From JAHRAW01 sp965243285 (GTDB lineage Bacteria; Pseudomonadota; Gammaproteobacteria; Arenicellales; Poriferihabitantaceae): 64,000 nt of DNA. The DNA lies in NCBI GenBank assembly GCA_965243285.1, contig OZ251537.1, forward strand, positions 1,984,001 to 2,048,000, written 5' to 3'. Within the stretch, counting starts at the first letter, position 1. Each line of letters opens with the position of its first letter. Under the pieces are notes generated by a model that did not search any database, was not told the origin of the DNA, and was given only the letters and a program-made list of their open reading frames with translations. This document shows, piece by piece, positions 1 to 11,100 of this stretch. The position numbers and the translations under genes are program-made.

Positions 1-3000
1 GGGCGTCTATGGCGCGCTCCACCCAGGCGATGTCGAGGGTTTCGCGTACTTGAAAATACATGCCGGCGGCGGCGATTAAGGCGCGGTTTTGAGCGCCTTG
101 GCGCGGCGCCGCTGGCGTTGCCGGGGCGGCGATAGCGACAATATCCACCGCATAGCCGAGGTAGGGCAGGGCGGCGACTTTTTGCGCCAACGCCGCCGGG
201 GCGCCGCGCTCGGTGAGGTGTTTGGCGTGTTTTGCCAACTCCACCACAGCGCCGCCGAGGATTTTTTTGAGGGCGGCGGCGAGTTGCGCGCAGCCGGGGG
301 TGAAAACCGCGCGCTGCGCATCAATATCCAACGGCGCCGGGCGATTTTTGAGCAGCCACAGCGCGCACTGCGACAACGCCGCCGAGACCTGCGCCAACAT
401 GCTGATTTGCAACTCGGCGGCGACGCGATTATCCAGTGCCTCGATGGCGGCGCGCAGGGTCGCGGCGTCGAGCACATCGCGCGCGATGAGGTAGGCGCGG
501 GTGACGGCGGCGGCCTCAAACCCGGCCAGCGCGCCGAGGCGCAGGTGAAAACTCGGCCCCATCACATCCACCACATCATTGGTGATTTGGGTCGAGATGA
601 TTTCGCGCCGCAGGCGATGCGCGCGCACTTGTTCGAGGTAGTTTTTCGCCAGTTGGGGCGGAAAGTAGCGGTCGATTTCGCTCGCCAAGCAGGCCTCGTC
701 CGGCACCTCCGAAGCCAGCAGCGCTTGGTACAAATCCATCTTGCTGTACGACAGCAGCACCGCCAGTTCCGGCCGTGTGAGCCATTGGCCGGTTTCGCGG
801 CGCTCGGCGATGGCGGCCGCATCCGGCAAAAATTCCATCGCCCGATTGAGCAAACCCCGCGCCTCCAACGCCTCGATGGCGCGCGCGTGTTGCGCCATCA
901 AGCGCTCGCCGCGCGCCGCCTCGAGGCTAATCGCCTGGCTCTGGGTGTAGTTGTTGCGCAGCGCCAGCCGCCCCACTTGCGCCTCCATTTTCGCCAGCAC
1001 CGCGTCGCGGCGGCCCGGCGTCAGGCGTTTTGCTTGCATGGCGGCGTTCAGCAAAATTTTGATATTAACCTCGTAATCCGAGGTATTGACGCCGGCCGAA
1101 TTGTCGATGGCGTCGGTATAGCACAGCCCGCCGGCGGCGGCGTATTCGATGCGCGCCAACTGCGTCATGCCCAAATTGCCGCCCTCGCCGATCACCCGGC
1201 AGCGCAATTCGCGCGCCGATACGCGCACGCCATCGTTGTGTTTGTCTTGGGCTGCGGCGTGAGATTCGGCGCTGGCTTTCACATAGGTGCCGATGCCGCC
1301 GTTCCACAGCAATTCCACCTCGGCGCGCAGAATGAGGTTGATTAAGTCGTCCGGGGCGTATTGGCGTTTGGTCGCGCCGAGGGCTTTTTGCGCTTGGGGG
1401 GATAAGGCGATGGATTTGGCGTCGCGCGCGAACACGCCGCCGCCGGCCGAGATGCGCTCAGCGTCGTAATCGCTCCACGCCGACCTCGGGCGCTCGAACA
1501 GGCGGCGGCGTTCGGCGTAACTTAGTGCCGCGTCCGGGTTGGGGTCTAAGAAAATATGCCGATGGTTGAAGGCCGCCAGCAGGCGAATATGCTCGGATAA
1601 CAGCATGCCGTTGCCGAACACATCGCCCGCCATATCGCCGATGCCGACCACGGTGAAATCGGCGCTTTGAATGTCTTTATTCAACTCGCGAAAATGCCGT
1701 TTCACCGATTCCCAAGCGCCGCGCGCGGTAATGCCCATTTTTTTATGGTCATAGCCGGCCGAGCCGCCGGAGGCGAACGCATCGCCCAGCCAGAATCCAT
1801 ATTGGATGGCGATTTCGTTGGCGATATCGGAGAAAGTGGCGGTGCCTTTGTCGGCCGCCACCACCAAATACGGGTCGTCGCCGTCCATGCGCACCACCTC
1901 TGCCGGCGGCAGCACGCGGGCGCCGTCTAAATTGTCGGTCACATCCAGCAAGCCGCTGATAAAAAGGCGATAGCAGGCGACCACTTCGCGCTGAATATCT
2001 TGATGCGCGGCGGCGTGCATATCGGGCAGGCGCTTGGCCACGAAGGCGCCCTTGGAGCCGACCGGCACGATGACCGCGTTTTTGACGCGCTGCGCCTTGG
2101 CTAAGGCCAGCGCTTCGGTGCGGAAATCCTCCGGGCGCTCGGACCACCGCAAGCCGCCGCGCGCCACCGCTCCGCCGCGCAAATGCACCCCCTCGAGGCG
2201 CGGCGAGCACACGAAAATCTCGTACTTCGGGGCCGGTTTGGGCAGGCGCGGGATGGCGCTGGGGTTGAGTTTCAGCGCCAGGTAGGGTTTGGGGTCGCCG
2301 GCGGCGTCGGTTTGGTAATAATTGGTGCGCAAGGTGGCGTCGATGACATCCAGCAGGGCGCGGATGATGCGGTCTTCATCCAACATGGCGACTTGCTCTA
2401 ACTGCGCCTCGATGGTGTTTTTCAGTGCCTGCTCGGGTGTGCTTTTGAGACTTTTGGATGCACTTTTGGCGACATTTTTGCGTTGATTCGCGGGCTCGAA
2501 GCGCGCCTTGAACAAGGCCATGATGGACACCACCAGGGACGGATTATTGGCCAGCGCCTCGATGATGTACTGCTCGCTATAGCGCAATCGAATCTGCTTC
2601 AAATAGCGATAGCAGGCGCGCAGCAAGCCGATTTCTTGCCAATGCAGCCCGGCCAGCAGGGTGAGTTGATTGAAGCCGTCATCCTCGATGCGCCCATACC
2701 AAGCCTGGGTGAAGGTGGCCTCGAAATTGGCGCCGCCGGCGGCTACATCGAACGCTTGCTGGTCGTGGCGGGTGATTTCAAAGTCATGCAGCCAATAGAC
2801 GATGCCGTCGGTGCGGCGGATGCGGTACGGGCGCTCGCCCAACACGCGAATGCCCATGTGCCGCAAGATGGGCAAGGCATCGGATAAGGCGATGGAGTGG
2901 TGGCGCGCATAAATCTTGAAACTGGCGCTGTGCGGCGCCTCGGGCGCCGGGTGGGGGGCCGAACGGGGGGCCGAACGGGGGGCAAGAGCGGCGTGAATGT

Positions 3001-4675
3001 GGTCGCCATCGAGGCCAGCGAAGCGGGTGATGTCTAGGCGCGCCTCATCGAGCGTGAAATCATCCTGATAATGGCTCGGAAAGGCATCCCGATACAGCGC
3101 CAGGGTTTGATTGGCGAGTTCATGGCCGCCAGATTTGCCAGAGCCGCCAGCGCGGCGCAGCGCCTCGTACAAATTATCGTTCCAATCCCGCGCCATGGCT
3201 TGCACGGCGTGCTCCAGGGCGGCGCCGTCGACAGCGCCATCGGGGCGCGTCCGGCAGTGCGCCAGGTAATGAATCCGCGTCAATATGGAGTCGGAAAAAT
3301 ACACATCGAAGGACACCTCATCGGCCGCTAATTGCGCGCCCAAATAGGTTTGAATGCGCTGCCGCAACTGGCTGTTGAACAAATCCCGCGGGATGTACAC
3401 CAAACAGGAGTAAAAATGGCCACTGAAATTGCGGTGCAAATGCAGGCGCGTTTTGCGGCGCGCCAGGTGGTTGAGGACGGTCATGCACAGCCCATATAAG
3501 GCGCGTTTTTCCATCTGAAAAAGGTTTTCCCGCGGCAAGGTGTCGAGCACCGTGCGCAGGGATTTGTAGGCGTAGCCGCCGGGGCGCAAGGTGCTGGTTT
3601 TGAGTACATACGCGACCTTATCGCGCAGCAGCGGAATGCTCGCCGTGGGCAAGGCGGCGCTGGCTCCGGCCAGAAAGCCGAGCAAGCAGCCGACGCGGCG
3701 GCCGCCATCGACAGCCTCGCGCTCAATCAAAATGCAGTCCGGATAATTGGCGCGATGAATCGCCGAGCGCTGGCGGGATTTGCCGAACATGACCGCCGAC
3801 GGCAGGCCCGGCGGCGCCGTCGGCAGCATATCCAGAGCCGCGCTTTCGCCATGCCGATAGGCCGCCCGCAGCACGCCTAAGGCGGATTTTTGGTCGATGG
3901 TGGTGGTGGGTTTGGCGGTTTTGGCGATGTTTTCGCCAGCGCCTTCGCCAGCGTTCTCATCCAAAACGAGTTCGGCATAACCGAGGAAGGCGAAGTGGTG
4001 GTTTTCCATCCAGCGCAATAATTGGCCGTGCTCGGCACCGCCGCGTTGCTCCACTTCGGCCGCTAGGCCTAAGGTTTTGGCGCGCATTTTCGCCCAATCG
4101 GCAACCACGATTTCAATATCCGCCATCACTTCATGCAATTCCCGCAGCAGGCCGGAGTGCTCGCCAGGCGGGGTGAAATCGATGCTGAGTTGGATGTAGG
4201 ATTCGACCTCGCTGGGGTCTTTTTCGCGATCTTTTTCGCCAGGTTGGGGGCTATCCAGCGCCCCCTTGAAGCGCGTCATGGCGGTCATCCGCCGCCGCTT
4301 ATCACGCCGCACCACAAAACTGGGGTGGGTGATGCGATGCGGCGTTTTGCGCATGGCATTGAGTTTGATGACCATCGAGTCGATGATGAACGGCTTATCC
4401 TCGGCGATGATGCTGAGGCGCGTGGTCTCCTCGTCATCCCCGCCGGCGGTGGGGTTGTAGATGGCGATGAGGGTCTCCCCGACGGCGCGAATTGTGCCCA
4501 ACCGGCGGTGTTGCTGCGCCGCCTCGCGAAACTCCAGCGCCTTGCGGGCGGTGAAATCTTGGCCGGACAAGCGATGATAAAAATCCCGCAAAAAGGCGAT
4601 TTCATCTTTATCCGGCGGCGGCTTCGCCTGGCTCTTGATAGCGGCGATGAGTTTGTCGGTAACTGGGTTTTTCAT
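1..4675 (-). CDS. NAD-specific glutamate dehydrogenase, large (about 1600-aa) type, C-terminus cut by window edge
   Basis: Catabolic enzyme that oxidises glutamate to 2-oxoglutarate and ammonia with NAD+, in the cytoplasm. One open minus-strand frame runs from ATG (complement of 4673-4675) off the left edge: 1558 codons are present, and the family is normally about 1600 residues, so only a short C-terminal end is missing. The N-terminal third (MKNPVTDKLIAAIK..., with FLRDFYHRLSGQD) is the regulatory ACT-like part of the Bac_GDH family. The catalytic core is recognised by LRGGAVARGGLRWSERPEDF, then KNAVIVPVGSKGAFV and DFTVVGIGDMAGDVFGNGML, a glycine-rich NAD-binding segment. No frame break was seen. 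It stands alone, and a composite repeat fills the space before the next gene. An unusual Pro/Ala/Ser run (APRSAPRSAPHPAPEAP) sits around residue 560. The family assignment is firm; the exact regulation is not visible. Confidence 0.93.
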   Translation of the reverse strand, partial: MKNPVTDKLIAAIKSQAKPPPDKDEIAFLRDFYHRLSGQDFTARKALEFREAAQQHRRLGTIRAVGETLIAIYNPTAGGDDEETTRLSIIAEDKPFIIDSMVIKLNAMRKTPHRITHPSFVVRRDKRRRMTAMTRFKGALDSPQPGEKDREKDPSEVESYIQLSIDFTPPGEHSGLLRELHEVMADIEIVVADWAKMRAKTLGLAAEVEQRGGAEHGQLLRWMENHHFAFLGYAELVLDENAGEGAGENIAKTAKPTTTIDQKSALGVLRAAYRHGESAALDMLPTAPPGLPSAVMFGKSRQRSAIHRANYPDCILIEREAVDGGRRVGCLLGFLAGASAALPTASIPLLRDKVAYVLKTSTLRPGGYAYKSLRTVLDTLPRENLFQMEKRALYGLCMTVLNHLARRKTRLHLHRNFSGHFYSCLVYIPRDLFNSQLRQRIQTYLGAQLAADEVSFDVYFSDSILTRIHYLAHCRTRPDGAVDGAALEHAVQAMARDWNDNLYEALRRAGGSGKSGGHELANQTLALYRDAFPSHYQDDFTLDEARLDITRFAGLDGDHIHAALAPRSAPRSAPHPAPEAPHSASFKIYARHHSIALSDALPILRHMGIRVLGERPYRIRRTDGIVYWLHDFEITRHDQQAFDVAAGGANFEATFTQAWYGRIEDDGFNQLTLLAGLHWQEIGLLRACYRYLKQIRLRYSEQYIIEALANNPSLVVSIMALFKARFEPANQRKNVAKSASKSLKSTPEQALKNTIEAQLEQVAMLDEDRIIRALLDVIDATLRTNYYQTDAAGDPKPYLALKLNPSAIPRLPKPAPKYEIFVCSPRLEGVHLRGGAVARGGLRWSERPEDFRTEALALAKAQRVKNAVIVPVGSKGAFVAKRLPDMHAAAHQDIQREVVACYRLFISGLLDVTDNLDGARVLPPAEVVRMDGDDPYLVVAADKGTATFSDIANEIAIQYGFWLGDAFASGGSAGYDHKKMGITARGAWESVKRHFRELNKDIQSADFTVVGIGDMAGDVFGNGMLLSEHIRLLAAFNHRHIFLDPNPDAALSYAERRRLFERPRSAWSDYDAERISAGGGVFARDAKSIALSPQAQKALGATKRQYAPDDLINLILRAEVELLWNGGIGTYVKASAESHAAAQDKHNDGVRVSARELRCRVIGEGGNLGMTQLARIEYAAAGGLCYTDAIDNSAGVNTSDYEVNIKILLNAAMQAKRLTPGRRDAVLAKMEAQVGRLALRNNYTQSQAISLEAARGERLMAQHARAIEALEARGLLNRAMEFLPDAAAIAERRETGQWLTRPELAVLLSYSKMDLYQALLASEVPDEACLASEIDRYFPPQLAKNYLEQVRAHRLRREIISTQITNDVVDVMGPSFHLRLGALAGFEAAAVTRAYLIARDVLDAATLRAAIEALDNRVAAELQISMLAQVSAALSQCALWLLKNRPAPLDIDAQRAVFTPGCAQLAAALKKILGGAVVELAKHAKHLTERGAPAALAQKVAALPYLGYAVDIVAIAAPATPAAPRQGAQNRALIAAAGMYFQVRETLDIAWVERAIDA

Positions 4676-4730
4676 AGCGATTTTTGTGGGATGGGGCGGT
4701 GAATGCGCCGCCCATAAAGCATACACCGAT

Positions 4731-4975
4731 TGCCGCCGTAGATTGCCGCCGTAGATAGGCTCGGGCTGAGTGGGTGAGGGGTTTTGATGTTGCCTTTGGC
4801 TTTTGGCTTTTGGTTTTTGGGCTTTTTCTTTACTCCTCACTGGGCGGGGAGTAAAAACTGGCGGGTTTCATCGCCAGTTTTGACTCCCCCGCAAGATAAA
4901 GCGGGGGGAGTAAAGCGGTAAAAGCCAAAAGTAAAAGCCAAAAGCAAGTCAAAAGCAAGTCAAAAGCGAAAATCA
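4731..4975. repeat. Composite intergenic repeat element, copy 1
   Basis: This fills most of the gap between the GDH gene and the autotransporter gene. It holds GATTGCCGCCGTA repeats, a GATAGGCTCGGGCTGA module (shared with about 11467), T-rich CTTTTGG runs, arms ACTCCTCACTGGGCGGGGAGT, the hairpin AAAACTGGCGGG...CGCCAGTTTT (4853-4880), ACTCCCCCGC...GCGGGGGGAGT arms, and AAAAGCCAAAAG runs. The same parts recur near 11.5, 15.4, 20.2, 20.5, 37.7, 41.6, 43.5, 47.1, 50.4 and 59.9 kb. No coding potential was seen. Confidence 0.8.
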
Positions 4976-5038
4976 ACCGCACCCTTCATCAAATTTCGAG
5001 AAATCCGTAAATTTCGAGAAATCCGTCGGTAAAATCCC

Positions 5039-5073
5039 AAAAAAACGGGCGATTCATGGCTGAATCGCCCGTT
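5039..5073 (-). terminator. Rho-independent terminator of the large surface-protein gene
   Basis: A perfect 13-bp stem (AACGGGCGATTCA / TGAATCGCCCGTT, 5044-5073) with a 4-nt loop is followed on the minus strand by a run of seven T (complement of 5039-5045). It lies 45 bp past the stop of the 2025-codon gene, as expected for its terminator. Confidence 0.85.
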
Positions 5074-5117
5074 AATGTTGGTTTAGGGCGGTTTGCCATT
5101 GCGCCCTTGCGGTTTTG

Positions 5118-8100
5118 CTAAAACTGCATTTCGCCTTTTAGGATGATGGTGGTGTTGGCGGCGGTGGGGGTTTGGCGGCGTTCGCCTTGTAGGTTTAGGG
5201 CGAGTTTGTGGGAGGTTTTCCAGTTCAGGCCTAAGCGGTAGGTGTCGGCGTCGCCTAAATTTAGTTCGCTGTAGGGCTCGATTAATGAGCCGTCGCGCAA
5301 GTGTACGCCGTACCCCAAGCGGGTGTTTAGGCGGGCGGTGTACTCGGTGGTTTTGTCGCCATCGCCAGCGCCAGCGCCGCCATCGCCAGAATCCGTCGCC
5401 ACGCCGTTATGCCACAGTTGCTGCTGGGCGCCTATCGCATCGCCATAACCGGGGCTTATGTTCAGCGACAAACCTTGCCCGTCGGCGGCCGGGTTTATGG
5501 TGATGGCGGCTTGGATGCCCCATTCCTCTTGCTCGGCGCTGTGGGCTAATAAGGCGCGCATTTTGCCTTCGGCGGTGAATCTCGCCGCTGGGTTGTGGTA
5601 GCGAATGGCGAGGCCCACCTCGGCGCCGGCGCCGGTTTCGCCATCGCCGCCGTCATGGCGGAGGCCGACTTCGGCCGATGGGGTGAGGGCGGCACCGCTG
5701 GCCAGCCGGCGGGGCATGCTGGCCTCTAACGCGGCGCGAATGCGGGTGGCGGCGGTGGAAATGTCGGCCATGCCGGGCTGCGCGTCGGCCTCCAATTCGC
5801 TGTGGGTGACCTCGCCTTTTACGCGCATTTGGGCGGCGTTTTGTTGCCAAATTGTGCCGCTCAACCCGCCGCCGATGGTGCTTAATTTGAGGTCGGCGGA
5901 TTGGGCGGCGCCGGCGTCCGGTTTGATGCGTAAATCGCCCTCGCCGAGGCCGACCGAGGCCCATAAATCCAGCGCCCCGGCGCTCCAGGCGAGGTACGGA
6001 TGCACGCTGGTCATGTCGAGGTCGTAATCGCCACCGCCGGCGGCGGTTTCATACGCCAAATCGCTGCTTAGGCGGGAGATGGATAGCCCCAGCAGCAGGT
6101 TTGGCCGCACTTTTGCATCGGCGCCCACATGGAAGCCGAGCAAATCCCCGGACCAATCCACGGCCGCGCTTGTCCCGGATAATTCGGCGTATTCGCCGCT
6201 GGCCCACAAGGTGGTTTGGCCGATTCCATCACCGCCGCCGCCGCCTTTTATCGGCATGGAAAATCCGCTGCCGGCGAGTAGTTTTTTCATATCGCCGCCA
6301 TTTTCGAGCATCTCTTCGCCCCGAGCCGCCAATACGCCGGCGATATTGTCATGCCCGCCGAGGCGGAAACTCGCCCCGCCAGCGCCAGCCGAATTGCCGC
6401 CGCCCGAACCCCGCCCAGCGGCCCGGCTGATGCGCGTGGTCACGGCGCCGACGGCGCTGTGGGTTATCGCCCGCGCCACCTCCGGCAAAATCACGGCGTT
6501 GGTTTGGTTGACTGAATCGGCGGCAGCGCCATCGAGAATAATGGTGAATGCGCCGGGGTCGGTGGCCAAGCCATCAGCGGTGGAATTGCCGTGCGGGTCG
6601 GTCGCGGTGTAGGTGAAAGTCGCGGAAAGCGGCAAAAACGCATCCAAATTCGGCACATCTGCGGCCAAATCCGCCCACTTTTCGGCGCTGATGCCGGCGA
6701 GGGCGATGGGGGCGGTGATGGGCGCGGCGCTGGCATCGGGCAAGAAATCAGCAAAAAATTCGCTAATTTCACTCGGCACGGGGAGCGTGGAGTCAGACAC
6801 GAGCGCGCTATCTTGAGTCAACCCATAGGTGAGCGCGATGTCAGCGCTGCCGCTACGCGCTATCGGCAAAACCAAATCACCGACCACCTCGCCCACGCGA
6901 TAGGTGAGGTCGGCCGGCGGCTGGCTGAAGGCCGGGCCGGCGATGGTTAAGGTGAAGGTGAGGGTCGATTCATTGGGTGGCGTGGCGCCGTCGGTGGCGG
7001 TGTATATCAGGGTGAAGTCGCCGGCATCGGTGGGGGTGCCGCTTAATTCTCGCGTGGCGGCGGTGTAAACCAGCCCCGGCACGGTGGAATCATCGGCAAA
7101 AACCGCCCCGCCCGAGTCGGTCAGGGTGTAAGTCAGCGAGGTGTCGGCATAGCCGGAATCCGCCTCGGGCAGGGTTATCGGGGCGAGCATGACACCGGCG
7201 GCGTAGGGTCCGCCGAGGGTTAAATCAACGGGCTGGACGAAGGTCGGCCCGGTTATCGCCAAAGTGAAGGATAAATTGGTGGCGTTGCCGGCGGCGTCGG
7301 TGGCGGTATAAACCAAATCCGCCTCGCCGGCCGTCATCGGCGTGCCGGATAACACGCCGCCGGCGGCCGAATGGGCGAAATTCAGCCCGAGAATGGTCGA
7401 AGCGCCGGCAATATCGCGATTGCCGCCGGATTCCACCGCCGCCAGGCTGTAGGTGATGGGCGCCAATCCGCCGACCACCGCCGGCAGGGTGTAATCCACC
7501 GAGGCGCCGGCGGCGAAAGTGGTCATATCCCCGGAAATCGGTTCAATGGCGGCGATTTGGGCGTACACGGTGATGGAAAACGGGCGTTCGAGGCTGAGTC
7601 CGGCGTCATCTTGCACCCGATAGGTGAAATTGTAGATGCCGGCGGCGGTGGGGCTGCCGGATAGGGCGTATGGCGTGGCGGAATTCGCCGGGGTGTTGGG
7701 GCTGAGGTTAAGCCAAGCGGGTAATTCGCCAGTGTTGGGCGGCGGGGCGCTGGCGGCGGTGAGGGTATATAGGTAGGGCGGCGTGCCGTCGGTGGCGGCG
7801 GGCAAAACCAAGTCGGCACCGCCGGAATCGACGATGGATTCGCCGATGGCATAGGTTAAATTGGCCGGGGTCGGCAGATTTAAGCGGGCGATGGTTAGGG
7901 TGAAGGTGGCGGTCGCTGAGGTGGCGGCGATGGTGGGGCTGGCTGATGAATCGCCGGCGTCGGTGGCGGTGTAGATTAGGGTTGCCGTGGCGGGGGTGGC
8001 TTGGGCGGTGCCGGCTAAAACGCCGCCGCCGGTGGAGGTGGAGGTGGAGGTGGTGGTTGTGGCGGTGAAATTTAGGCCGAGAACGGATTCGGTGGCGGTG

Positions 8101-11100
8101 ATGTCACGCAGACTGCCGGCCACTGAATCCAGTTCCCGCAAGGTGTAGGAAATATCCCCCAAGCCGCCGGTGGCGATGGGTAGATTCAGCGTGACTTGCC
8201 GGCCGACGCCAAAAGTCGCCGCTGAATCGGATACATCCGCCAAAGCCAGGGCATCGTAAATCACGATGGAAAACACTTGAGTTCGCCGAGCGCCGCCTTC
8301 TTGTACGGCGTAGGTGAACATGTAAGTGCCGGCGGAATCGGGCGGATTCAACGCCGTGGCGGAGATAATCAACGGGCTGGATGAGGCGCTTGCATCGCCG
8401 GTGCCGGCGGAATCCGGGGTGACCACCAGCCAGCCCGGCAAAGCGCCGTCGGTGGGCGATTCAGCCGCCGCCGTCAGCGAATAGGTGAGCGGCGTGGGGG
8501 CGCCGATGGCGCCGCTCGCCGTCGGCAGATTCACCGCATCGATCGCCTGCCCGGTGGCGTAGGTGAGGTCGGCCGGGTCGGCTAAGGCCACGGCGGATAC
8601 GGTCAAGGTAAACGTGACCGAATCGGTGGTGTTGGCGGTGGGCGTGACGCTATCGGTGGCGGTATAAACCAAATTCACCACGCCGGCGGTGTTCGCCGTG
8701 CCGGACAACACGCCGCCGGCGGCGGTAGAGGCGAAATCCAGCCCGAGAACTGATGCGAGAGGGTTGCCGGTCGGGTCGCCGTTGCTGTCGGTTGCCATCA
8801 AGCTGTAATTGATCGGCGCCAGCCCGCCGACCACCGCCGGCAAAGTCAAATTCACCGTAGCACTGACATCAAAAACCGTCGATTCCGCCGAAATAGCCGA
8901 AATAGTGCCGAGCGGGGCATAAATGATGATGGAAAAAGTCGCCGAAGTAGCGACATCATCGGCATCGGTCACGCCATAGGTGAACATGTAAGTACCCGCC
9001 GTGGCCGGCGCCGTGCCAGATAGGGTGAACGGCGTGGCGGAACCGGTCGGGTTATCGCCGCCGGTCACATTCGGGCTAATCGTAAGCCAGCCGGGCAAAA
9101 CGCCGTTGGTCGGAGCGGCGGCATCCGCCGTCAAGGTGTAGGTGTAGGGCGCCGTGCCGGCGGTGACGGTGGGCAAAAGCACGCCGCCGGAATCGCCGAT
9201 GGAAGCGCCGGTGACATAAGTCAAATCCGCCTGAGCCGGCAGATTCAACTCGGTGACCGACAGCATAAAAGTCAGCGCTGGGCTGCTGGCCGGCGGGCTC
9301 TGGCTATCGCTGGCGCTGTAGGTGAGCGAAATCGGCGTTGCCATCACCGTATCTGGCGTGCCGGATAGCACGCCGCCAGTCGTCGTGGTGGTGAAAGTCA
9401 GCCCCGACACGGTCGAATCATCAACAAAATCCGTCCCGTTTGACAATTCCAGGCTATAAGAAAGCGAGTTAGGAAAACCGCCGGTGGCTACGGGCAAGGT
9501 CATGTCCACCGCCATATTCACCGGAAAAACCAGCCCCCGCTCGGCGACGCTCAGCGTCGGCAAGGTGATGGTGGGGTCGTAGACGATGACTGCAAAAGCC
9601 ACATCATCACGGCCGAAATCATCGCTCACGGTATAGGTGAGATTGTAGGTGCCGATGGGCAAACTCGCCGAGGTAGTGAGTGTTCGGCCAGCGCTAACGG
9701 TGAATCCATCGGGAAGCGCTGAACCATCCGCTAATCGATAAGTGTAGGCCGCCGAATCGGGGTGGCCGCCAGTCGCCAGCGAACCGTTTAATTGGAGTGT
9801 GGAGCCAAATGCAACTATCTGGTCTTGCACCATCGCCAACATCGGCGGCCCGACAACAGTGATGTTGACAGTGGTGCTGATTCGATTTCTGTATCTGTCG
9901 AAGAAAGCGTAGGACACATCGAAAGCGCCGGTGGCGGTAGGGGTGCCGAAGATTTCAATCTTGTCGGTGAAAAACTGATTTTCAAGCCCGAGGGCGATGG
10001 CATCGATTGCGGTTGAATTATTCAAAATCTGAAACGGCCCGCCAGGCCCGGTGGGCGCCGGTAAAATTAGCCGGGTGATTGGCCTGTCTACTACATAGGT
10101 TTGCGGAGGGATGGCGGCGAAACTTGCCCCGGTTACGCTGATGGTGAATGAGGCGGAGCGTTCCACGGTGCCGATCATGGCTCGGTAGTTCAGCGTGGTT
10201 TCAGCGATGGCGGTGGGTGTGCCGGACAAGGTGCGGGAATTGGCATTGAAATTGATTCCGGGCACGGCGCTGGTGTCCAGGCTGTAGGTGGTGCTATCGA
10301 TGCTGGTGTCTGAGTTGGTGGAGACGATTTGCGGCAGCACAAAACTCACCGTCTCGTCCACATTAATGGTGCGGTCCGCCGGCTTGGGCAGGGAGTGATA
10401 ATTGTCGCCGGCGGCTGGCTCATGTATCCGCACCATCACTTCGGTTTGCACGGTTTCCCCGCTGGCGAAATCCGTTGCCGTGTAGATTAGCGGGGTGGTG
10501 CTGACGGCGGCGGTGGGATTGCCGGATAAACGGCGAGTGGCGGCATCGAAAGACAGCCCGGCGGTGGCCAGGGCGCCTAGGTTGGATAACGCATAACTTA
10601 TGCGCGAATTGGCGGCGGCGCCGGTGCCGCCACGGCTGATTTCCGGCAAAGTGACGGTTCTATTGCGGCCGACCACGAAGAGGATTTGCGGCGCCTCCAA
10701 AACCATGGGGGCATAGGCCGGCGGCGTGCACTCGGTGGCGCCGATTTGGTTGTTATTGCCGGTGTGTACAGCGCCGCCGCTTTCGCAGATGTTGATGCGG
10801 AGGTTGAGCTGCCGCTGGGAGTTAAGACCGTTGAAACTGTAAGACCCGGTATATCTTCCATTAAACGCCCCGCGGTCGGCGCTGCCGGCCACGCTCGGCG
10901 TGCCGGATAACACTGCACTTGTAGGGACTGAGCTGGTGTTCAAGTTGAGTAAAGTGAAAGACAGCCCAAGGTCGGATAGGTTTATTCTGTCTATAGAATA
11001 GTTGACGAAGTTGCCTGCTTGGATTGTCGGCAGGGTCAGGTCGGGAATATCCTCACCGACATTAAAATACAACTCGATGGCGCCGTTGTTATCGCCAGCG

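Noticed and set aside
89..1345. 418-residue plus-strand open frame
   Set aside because: Lies antisense inside the glutamate dehydrogenase gene; Arg/Gln/Ala-rich with no domain, a GC-rich shadow frame.
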